A DNA stretch of 11,891 bases, taken from the NCBI GenBank assembly GCA_900762805.1, contig CAAFHY010000162.1, positions 1 through 11,891 on the forward strand. The letters run 5' to 3'. The position numbers were made by a program, and so were the translations under genes. Shown in pieces: positions 7,461 to 11,891 of this stretch (positions are counted from its first letter, which is position 1; the number at the start of each line of letters is the position of its first letter). The notes under the pieces are model-generated. The model did no database searches, was not told where the DNA came from, and saw nothing but the letters and a program-made list of their open reading frames with translations. This DNA comes from Oscillospiraceae bacterium. Its GTDB lineage: Bacteria > Bacillota > Clostridia > Oscillospirales > Ruminococcaceae.

Positions 7461-7489
7461 ATTATACACGATAAAGCCGCCGTTGGAAA
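7461..7489 (-). promoter_or_regulatory. Promoter for the lipoprotein-cyclase unit
   Basis: On the minus strand: -35 TTTCCA (7489-7484, 4 of 6), a 17-nt spacer, and -10 TATAAT (7466-7461, perfect). Transcription would start near 7454, with a leader of about 80 nt before ATG7372. Confidence 0.6.
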
Positions 7490-7536
7490 CAGCCGCGGCG
7501 GATTTTCCCGCGGGAGAGGCTCTCACGCATCGGATT

Positions 7537-7605
7537 GGGCGGGGCCGCCCTTTTGTTCCGCCTGCTTTGGGGCGGCGTTGTGAACCGCTGACAGGCGGCG
7601 CTTCC
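7537..7605. repeat. Hairpin-rich intergenic repeat, copy 1
   Basis: The first of two direct copies about 159 bp apart. It opens with a GC dyad, GGGCGG/CCGCCC (7537-7550), followed by TTTT, which looks like a weak plus-strand terminator. A 51-bp body (7555-7605) then matches copy 2 at 48 positions. Inside the body, CCGCCTG (7558-7564) and CAGGCGG (7592-7598) form a 7-bp inverted repeat with smaller internal dyads. The layout resembles REP/MITE-like dispersed elements. The genome copy number cannot be judged here. Confidence 0.75.
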
Positions 7606-7689
7606 GTTCTGCCCGACTCAGGAATAACGGGCGCTGTACACGCCGGGGGGATTTCTGGAAAGCGCTTGCTGTCCGTTGACTTTCCCGGC

Positions 7690-7764
7690 GGGCGGAGGCG
7701 GGCCGCCCTTTTTGTTCCGCCTGCTTTGGTGCGGCGCTGTGAACCGCTGACAGGCGGGGCTTCC
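7690..7764. repeat. Hairpin-rich intergenic repeat, copy 2
   Basis: The second direct copy. GGGCGG (7690-7695) and CCGCCC (7703-7708) form a stem followed by TTTTT. The 51-bp body 7714-7764 differs from copy 1 at three positions, and the inverted arms CCGCCTG (7718-7724) and CAGGCGG (7751-7757) are intact. Flanking TTTCCCG-type sequence is shared with copy 1, but an extra ~20 bp near copy 1 is missing. The rest of 7490-7944 shows no gene: an open minus-strand frame across it is only the repeat translated and has no ribosome site. Confidence 0.75.
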
Positions 7765-7944
7765 ACACAGCTTGCGGCTTCCGGGTTCTCATAAATACCG
7801 TCCGCCGCGTCGGGTGTTTCTTTCTGAGCTTCGGTCTCAGAGGCTTCGCCCTTTCCTGCCGGAAGCGCTTTCTGCGCGGGGACAGGCTGCTTCCGCACCG
7901 CCCGCTGAAAAGATTAAATATTTATGAAAAATCACCCGTCTGGG

Positions 7945-7973
7945 TTGCATATTTTCCCGCAGGATGCTATACT
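7945..7973 (+). promoter_or_regulatory. Promoter of the MarR-DUF1538-PII operon
   Basis: -35 TTGCAT (7945-7950), a 17-nt spacer, and -10 TATACT (7968-7973) with TGC immediately before it as an extended -10. The predicted start site, near 7980, falls inside the palindrome at 7973-7991, so a repressor bound there would block initiation. Confidence 0.8.
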
Positions 7974-7991
7974 ATCTAACAGTGTTAGATA
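7973..7991. promoter_or_regulatory. Perfect 19-bp palindrome, probable MarR operator
   Basis: TATCTAAC-AGT-GTTAGATA: two perfect 8-bp arms around 3 nt. It starts at the last base of the -10 box, covers the expected transcription start, and ends 20 bp before the MarR start codon. MarR-family proteins typically autoregulate through palindromes of this size (known for the family). Binding by the adjacent regulator is inferred from position. Confidence 0.8.
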
Positions 7992-8010
7992 AATGAAAGG
8001 GGTGTGCTGC

Positions 8011-8451
8011 ATGGAAGACAGCATGGCTGAACAGCTCATCAATAACCGCGCCGAGCTGCTGCGCCTGACCTTTGACCGGCAGGTGCTGGCGTTGGCGCAG
8101 GGCGAGTCCCGCCTGCTGACCTACCTGGCGCGCGCAGGCGACAGCCGCCCCGGTCCCGGCGACATCAGCCGGGACATCGGTGTCAGTACGGCGCGGGTGG
8201 CGGCGCTGCTGCATGGGCTGGAGCAAAAGGCGCTGGCCCGCCGCATCCCCGATGCCGGAGACGGCCGCCGTGAAACGGTCGAGCTGACCGAAAAGGGCCG
8301 CGCCGCCGTCGGTATCCTGCGCCAGCAGGCACAGCGGCTGGCCGCCACACTGCTGGAGGCGGTCGGGCCGGAGGCCGCCGGCGAATATCTGCGCATCCAG
8401 CAGAAAATGATAGCCTTTTTGAAAGAAGAAAGGAGACGAATGCTTGAATAA
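8011..8451 (+). CDS. MarR family transcriptional regulator
   Basis: 146 residues from ATG8011, chosen because AAAGGGG lies 8 nt upstream; an ATG at 7993 in the same frame lacks a ribosome site. The winged helix-turn-helix is clear: DISRDIGVSTARVAALLHGLEQKALARRI (about 51-79) spans the helix-turn-helix and recognition helix. DAGDGRRETVELTEKG (about 81-96) is the wing with the Asp-Arg pattern typical of MarR. Long flanking helices for dimerisation occur at both ends. It is the first gene of a three-gene operon and sits just after a palindrome placed as its operator. It probably represses the operon and releases DNA on binding an unknown ligand or ion. The next gene starts within its last codons. 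Confidence 0.92.
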   Translation: MEDSMAEQLINNRAELLRLTFDRQVLALAQGESRLLTYLARAGDSRPGPGDISRDIGVSTARVAALLHGLEQKALARRIPDAGDGRRETVELTEKGRAAVGILRQQAQRLAATLLEAVGPEAAGEYLRIQQKMIAFLKEERRRMLE

Positions 8452-9967
8452 GACCCAGATCCATACGGCAGTGGCCGAAAAGATGCGCGAATCTGTCGTT
8501 TCGGTGCTGCCCATCCTGATCATTGTGCTGGTGCTGTGCTTTACCGTCACGCCTGTCTCGAACGACCTGCTGCTCGGCTTTCTGATCGGTGCCGTGCTGG
8601 TCATCGCCGGCATGGGGCTGTTTTCGCTGGGCGCCGAGCTGTCGATGACTCCTATCGGCAGCCGCATCGGAACGGCGCTCACCAGGACCCGCAACCTTCC
8701 GCTTATCCTCATCGTCAGCTTTGCGCTGGGCTTTGCCGTCACAGTGGCCGAGCCTGATCTGCAGGTGCTGGCCGAGACGGTGCCTCACATCAAGGGCACT
8801 GTGCTGTTGGTGACGGTCGGCGTCGGCGTCGGCTTTTTCCTGTCGGTCTGTATGCTGCGCATCCTGACCGGCGTGCGGCTGCGCTGGCTGCTTATCGCCT
8901 TTTATGCCGTTGTATTTGCGCTGGCCGCCCGCACCGCGCCCGACTTCCTCGGCGTTGCCTTTGACGCCGGCGGCGTCACGACCGGACCTATGACGGTGCC
9001 CTTTATTCTGGCGCTTGGCGTCGGCGTTTCCAATACCCGAAGCGATGACCGTGCCGAGGCCGACAGCTTCGGTCTGGTGGCGCTCTGCTCGATCGGCCCC
9101 ATTCTGGCCGTGCTGCTGCTGGGCTTTTTCTATCAGGGCGAGAGCGGAACGGTGACGCAGGTGCTGCCTGCCTACCGGAATACGGCTGAGCTCGGCCGGG
9201 GGTATCTTGCCGGGCTCTGGCAGTATGCCCGCGAGATGGCCGTCGCGCTGCTTCCCATCATTGCGATTTTCTTTGTCTTTCAGATTTTCATGCTGCGCCT
9301 GTCGCGCCGCAGTCTGGCGCGCATCTGCTTCGGCATTTTATATACGTATCTTGGCCTCGTGCTGTTCCTGACCGGCGTCAACGTCGGCTTCTCGGCCCTT
9401 GGCTCGGTGCTGGGCGCTGCGCTGGCCGTCGGGTGGAAAAAGGTGCTGCTGGTGCCGCTCTCGATGCTGTTGGGCTGGTTCATTATCTCGGCCGAGCCGG
9501 CTGTTGCCGTGCTGGAAAAGCAGATTGAGGAGGTCAGCGCCGGCGCCATCCCCGGCAAGGCCATCAAGCGCAGCCTGTCGATCGCCATCGCGCTGGCCAT
9601 GGGCCTTTCGATGCTGCGGGTGCTGACGGGGCTGTCGATCCTGTGGTTCATGGTGCCGGGTTATCTGCTGGCGCTCATCCTGTCGTTCTTTGTGCCGGAT
9701 ATCTACACCGCCATTGCGTTTGATTCGGGCGGCGTCGCCTCCGGCCCCATGACGGCCACCTTTATGCTGCAGTTCATGATCGGAGCCAGCACCACGCTCG
9801 GCGGCAACCCGCTGAGCGACGCCTTCGGCATCGTCGCCATGGTGGCCATGATGCCGCTCATCTCGATCCAGCTGGTCGGCGTCATCTACGGCCGCCGCAA
9901 GGCCGGCGTTGAGGCCGAGCGCTATGAGGACGACGCCATCATCGAACTCTGGGAGGACGCCGCATGA
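8444..9967 (+). CDS. DUF1538 family polytopic membrane protein (putative transporter)
   Basis: 507 residues from TTG8444, with AGGAGA 7 nt upstream; the start overlaps the MarR stop. About 12-14 hydrophobic spans form two homologous halves. TVAEPDLQVL (about 100-109) matches ISAEPAVAVL (about 348-357). FDAGGVTTGPMT (173-184) matches FDSGGVASGPMT (426-437). FGLVALCSIGPI matches FGIVAMVAMMPL. Duplicated halves with a conserved Gly-rich GGVxxGPMT loop, and acidic residues within or next to membrane spans, are typical of transporters with inverted or tandem repeats. The substrate is unknown; no transport activity is established for this family that I can state. It is coupled to the downstream PII-like gene by an ATGA overlap, suggesting that the membrane protein and the PII-like protein act together. 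The family call is confident and the transporter role is inferred. Confidence 0.85.
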   Translation: MNKTQIHTAVAEKMRESVVSVLPILIIVLVLCFTVTPVSNDLLLGFLIGAVLVIAGMGLFSLGAELSMTPIGSRIGTALTRTRNLPLILIVSFALGFAVTVAEPDLQVLAETVPHIKGTVLLVTVGVGVGFFLSVCMLRILTGVRLRWLLIAFYAVVFALAARTAPDFLGVAFDAGGVTTGPMTVPFILALGVGVSNTRSDDRAEADSFGLVALCSIGPILAVLLLGFFYQGESGTVTQVLPAYRNTAELGRGYLAGLWQYAREMAVALLPIIAIFFVFQIFMLRLSRRSLARICFGILYTYLGLVLFLTGVNVGFSALGSVLGAALAVGWKKVLLVPLSMLLGWFIISAEPAVAVLEKQIEEVSAGAIPGKAIKRSLSIAIALAMGLSMLRVLTGLSILWFMVPGYLLALILSFFVPDIYTAIAFDSGGVASGPMTATFMLQFMIGASTTLGGNPLSDAFGIVAMVAMMPLISIQLVGVIYGRRKAGVEAERYEDDAIIELWEDAA

Positions 9968-10626
9968 ATATTCTGATCGCCATCGTCAAGCCCGAAGCGC
10001 TGCCGGTCGCCGACGCGCTGTGCGCCGAGCTGGCGCTGCCCATGTCCATTGATTTCCGCGCCCGCGGCACGGCTGTGCAGAGCATGCTCGACCTGCTGGG
10101 CATCGAAAGCACGGAGCGCCGCATGGTGCTGGCCGTCGGCAGTGCTGAAAAAATATCGCAGCTCATCGGCCTGCTGCGCCGCAGGCTCTATCTCGGCGTG
10201 CCGGGTCACGGCATTGCCGTTGCCTGTCCCATCAAAGCCATCGGAGGAGGAAAGACCATGGAATATCTGAACGGAAGCAAGCAGCCGGAAAAGAAGACCC
10301 CCGGCATCAATTACGCTTATGAGCTGCTCATCGCCATCGCCAACGAGGGGCGCACCGATATGGTAATGAACGCGGCGCGCGCGGTAGGCGCGGCGGGCGG
10401 CACGGTGCTGCACGGAAAGGGCACCGGCTCCAGGGAGACCGAGAAGTTTCTCAATGTCTCGATAGCCGAGGAAAAGGAGGTCATCCTCATCGTCTCGCCG
10501 GCCGACCGCAAGGCCGATATCATGCGCGCCATCGTGCAGAAGGCCGGCCCCGGCTCGGAGGCGGGCGCCATTGTCTTTTCGCTGCCGGTGAGCGAGGTGG
10601 CCGGCTTTGGGCTGTTCGAGGAATAG
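9964..10626 (+). CDS. Tandem PII-like (GlnB superfamily) regulator
   Basis: 220 residues, about twice the usual PII length (112). The first half (1-97: NILIAIVKPEALPVADALCAEL, RRMVLAVGSAEKISQLIGLL) and second half (about 116-215: YELLIAIANEGRTDMVMNAARAVGAAGGTV, VILIVSPADRKADIMRAIV) each show the beta-alpha-beta ferredoxin-like pattern of PII proteins. The second half has HGKGTG (150-155) where the T-loop begins. No uridylylation-type Tyr51 or classical PII signature is evident. They are joined by a Gly-Lys-rich linker (IGGGKTMEYLNGSKQPEKK). ATG9964 overlaps the DUF1538 stop. A strong internal Shine-Dalgarno precedes Met99, so a second 122-residue product is possible. PII proteins bind ATP/ADP and gate membrane transporters such as AmtB. 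By analogy this one may control the DUF1538 protein; that partnership is inference. Confidence 0.85.
   Translation: MNILIAIVKPEALPVADALCAELALPMSIDFRARGTAVQSMLDLLGIESTERRMVLAVGSAEKISQLIGLLRRRLYLGVPGHGIAVACPIKAIGGGKTMEYLNGSKQPEKKTPGINYAYELLIAIANEGRTDMVMNAARAVGAAGGTVLHGKGTGSRETEKFLNVSIAEEKEVILIVSPADRKADIMRAIVQKAGPGSEAGAIVFSLPVSEVAGFGLFEE
10243..10260 (+). promoter_or_regulatory. Internal ribosome site and start codon in the PII-like gene
   Basis: GGAGGAGG (10243-10250) stands 7 nt before an in-frame ATG (10258-10260), Met99 of the tandem protein, exactly at the linker between the two PII-like halves. It could drive a free second domain of 122 residues, or be a relic of two genes that fused. The GGA codons also encode the Gly-rich linker, so chance is possible. 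Confidence 0.45.
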
Positions 10627-10660
10627 CCGGGCGCGCGCCGCTGCCGGCGGCAGACGCTTT

Positions 10661-10699
10661 CGCGGCCGCGGGAGACCAAGGGGCTGTGCCCCGGCCGCG
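10661..10699 (+). terminator. Weak GC-rich hairpin after the operon
   Basis: CGCGGCCG (10661-10668) can pair with CGGCCGCG (10692-10699), enclosing an inner hairpin GGGGC-TGT-GCCCC (10680-10692, partly competing with the outer stem). Only a short TTTT follows about 8 nt later. It is a possible plus-strand stop signal 35 bp after the PII stop, but the evidence is thin. Confidence 0.25.
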
Positions 10700-10739
10700 G
10701 CGGCATTTTAGCCGGCTCTGCGGCCGCAAGGCGCCGGAG

Positions 10740-10776
10740 AGAAAATAAAAGAGGGCAGGCGGCCGCCTGCCCTCTT
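10740..10776 (-). terminator. Terminator of tyrS, 28-bp perfect palindrome
   Basis: A perfect palindrome spans 10749-10776 (14+14 bp, GGCC at the turn). On the minus strand it is followed by TTTTATTTTC, a good U-tract, 43 nt beyond the tyrS stop at 10819. On the plus strand the tail is CTCTTCTGT, so it works less well for the incoming MarR operon transcript but may still slow it. Confidence 0.85.
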
Positions 10777-10818
10777 CTGTCGTATTCTGCTGTCCGGCGT
10801 TTTTTACCGCTCCGGCCG

Positions 10819-11891
10819 TTACTTCAGCACGGCGCGGTGGAACACCTTTTTGCCTTTGCGGAGCTTGACGCCCCTTTGCAGCGCCTCCGGGGTGACGACG
10901 GCATCGACGGATGCGACCTTTTCCCCGTCAAGCGCCACGCCGCCCTGCTGGATGAGGCGCCTTGCCTCGCCCTTGCTGGACGCAAGGCCGCAGCGGGTCA
11001 TCAGGTCCAGAATGCCGATGCCGCCGGCCGGCACGTCGTCAAGGACGGTGGTCGGCATATTGGCGTCGTCGCCCTCGCCCGAAAACAGCGCGCGCGCCGC
11101 CTCCCGTGCCCGGTCAGCCGTCTCCGGGCCGTGTACCATCGCGGTCAGCTCGTGCGCCAGCAGCTCTTTCTTTTCGTTGATGCGGCCGCCGTCCCAATGC
11201 TCGATCTCCTCGATCTGCTCAATGGGGATAAAGGTCAGCATGCGGATGCACTTCATGACATCGGCGTCGTCGATATTGCGCCAGTACTGGAAGAAATCAA
11301 AGGGGCTGGTCTTGTTGGGGTCGAGCCAGACGGCGTTGCCGGCTGTCTTGCCCATCTTGTGGCCCTGCGCGTCGGTCAGCAGCGTAATGGTCATGGCGTA
11401 GGCATCCTTGCCCAGCTTGCGGCGGATCAGCTCGGTGCCGCCCAGCATGTTGCTCCACTGATCGTCGCCGCCGAACTGCATCTGGCAGCCGTGGTGCTGG
11501 AACAGATAGTAGAAGTCGTAGGACTGCATGATCATGTAGTTGAATTCCAGGAAGCTCAGCCCCTTCTCCATGCGCTGCTTGTAGCATTCGGCGCGCAGCA
11601 TATTGTTGACCGAGAAGCAGGCTCCCACCTCGCGCAGCAGCTCGACATAGTTGAGCTTGAGCAGCCAGTCGGCGTTGTTGAGCATCTGCGCCCTGCCCTC
11701 GCCGAACTCGATGAAGCGCTCCATCTGCTTTTTGAAGCAGGCGGCGTTGTGGTCGATGTCCTCGCGCGTCAGCATCCGGCGCATATCGGTGCGGCCGGAC
11801 GGGTCGCCGATCATGGTGGTGCCGCCGCCGATCAGGGCGATCGGGCGATTGCCGGCCAACTGCAGGCGCTTCATCAGCGTCAGCGCCATGA
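10819..11891 (-). CDS. tyrS: Tyrosyl-tRNA synthetase, N-terminus cut by window edge
   Basis: 356 residues are visible, to TAA at 10819; about 40-60 N-terminal residues, including the HIGH motif, lie beyond the window. ALIGGGTTMIGDPSGRTDMR near the start is the conserved stretch after HIGH, and the reading frame continues off the edge, so Met11889 is not the real start. KMGKTAGNAVWLDP (KMGKT at 11358-11344) is the class I KMSKS-type loop in the form typical of bacterial TyrRS. GGDDQWSNMLGG and FDFFQYWRN are also TyrRS signatures. The C-terminal S4-like RNA-binding domain (GLASSKGEARRLIQQGGVALDG, near 10995-10930) is complete. The enzyme charges tRNA-Tyr with tyrosine in the cytosol. The upstream region, where a T-box leader often sits in Firmicutes, is not in view. 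Confidence 0.96.
   Translation of the reverse strand, partial: MALTLMKRLQLAGNRPIALIGGGTTMIGDPSGRTDMRRMLTREDIDHNAACFKKQMERFIEFGEGRAQMLNNADWLLKLNYVELLREVGACFSVNNMLRAECYKQRMEKGLSFLEFNYMIMQSYDFYYLFQHHGCQMQFGGDDQWSNMLGGTELIRRKLGKDAYAMTITLLTDAQGHKMGKTAGNAVWLDPNKTSPFDFFQYWRNIDDADVMKCIRMLTFIPIEQIEEIEHWDGGRINEKKELLAHELTAMVHGPETADRAREAARALFSGEGDDANMPTTVLDDVPAGGIGILDLMTRCGLASSKGEARRLIQQGGVALDGEKVASVDAVVTPEALQRGVKLRKGKKVFHRAVLK

Noticed and set aside
5768..7474. Plus-strand open frame of 568 codons antisense to the lipoprotein gene
   Set aside because: It is a shadow frame typical of GC-rich DNA: Ala/Gly/Val/Asp-rich with no recognisable domain and no ribosome site. The opposite strand has a lipobox, MBL motifs and a promoter.
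7537..7764. The two repeat copies as a CRISPR array
   Set aside because: Only two copies, the unit is longer than a CRISPR repeat, spacing exceeds normal spacer length, and no cas genes are present.
7365..7898. Minus-strand open frame of 177 codons with a duplicated EAPPVSGSQRR segment
   Set aside because: The protein repeat is just the DNA repeat pair translated. There is no Shine-Dalgarno, and the frame runs across the lipoprotein promoter and start.

Overview
The window comes from a GC-rich, low-AT-spacer Firmicute, most likely a gut-type Clostridia member near the Oscillospiraceae/Ruminococcaceae. This is inferred from strong AGGAGG-type ribosome binding sites, a lipobox lipoprotein, a BlaI/M56 pair, the particular cyclase and F420-ligase-like subfamilies, and a bacterial TyrRS. 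It looks chromosomal: no phage, transposase, integrase, CRISPR array, rRNA or tRNA gene was seen.

Layout. (1) 48-1894, plus strand: a BlaI/MecI-type repressor overlapping an M56 (BlaR1/MecR1-like) membrane peptidase, followed by about 480 bp holding only a doubtful Cys-rich ORF (1870-2424). (2) 2462-3658, minus strand: a coenzyme F420-0 glutamyl-ligase homologue, with its own terminator at 2372-2412. It is divergent from (3) 3848-4849, plus strand, a nucleoside hydrolase; the two are driven by back-to-back promoters at 3719-3747 and 3787-3815. A strong bidirectional terminator at 4895-4929 closes the hydrolase unit and the opposing unit. (4) Minus strand: a secreted metallo-beta-lactamase-fold lipoprotein (7372 down to 5640), broken by a one-base frameshift near its C-terminus, followed 43 bp later by a cyclase-family protein (5596 to 5039). 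(5) 7490-7944: an intergenic region with two copies of a hairpin-rich repeat. (6) 8011-10626, plus strand: a tightly overlapping three-gene operon of MarR regulator, DUF1538 polytopic membrane protein and a tandem PII-like protein, with a clear promoter and a perfect 19-bp palindrome at the start site. (7) 10819-11891, minus strand: tyrS, truncated by the window edge, converging on the operon with a 28-bp palindromic terminator between them.

Working together. BlaI/M56 should be a signal-responsive repressor and protease pair, although its sensor lacks the beta-lactam-binding domain. The most interesting unit is MarR-DUF1538-PII-like: the overlaps (TTG start over TAA, ATGA overlap) imply tight translational coupling, and the PII-like protein is a plausible cytosolic regulator of the DUF1538 membrane protein, as GlnK is for AmtB. 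The last point is inference by analogy. The PII gene also holds a strong internal Shine-Dalgarno and ATG exactly at the junction of its two PII-like halves.
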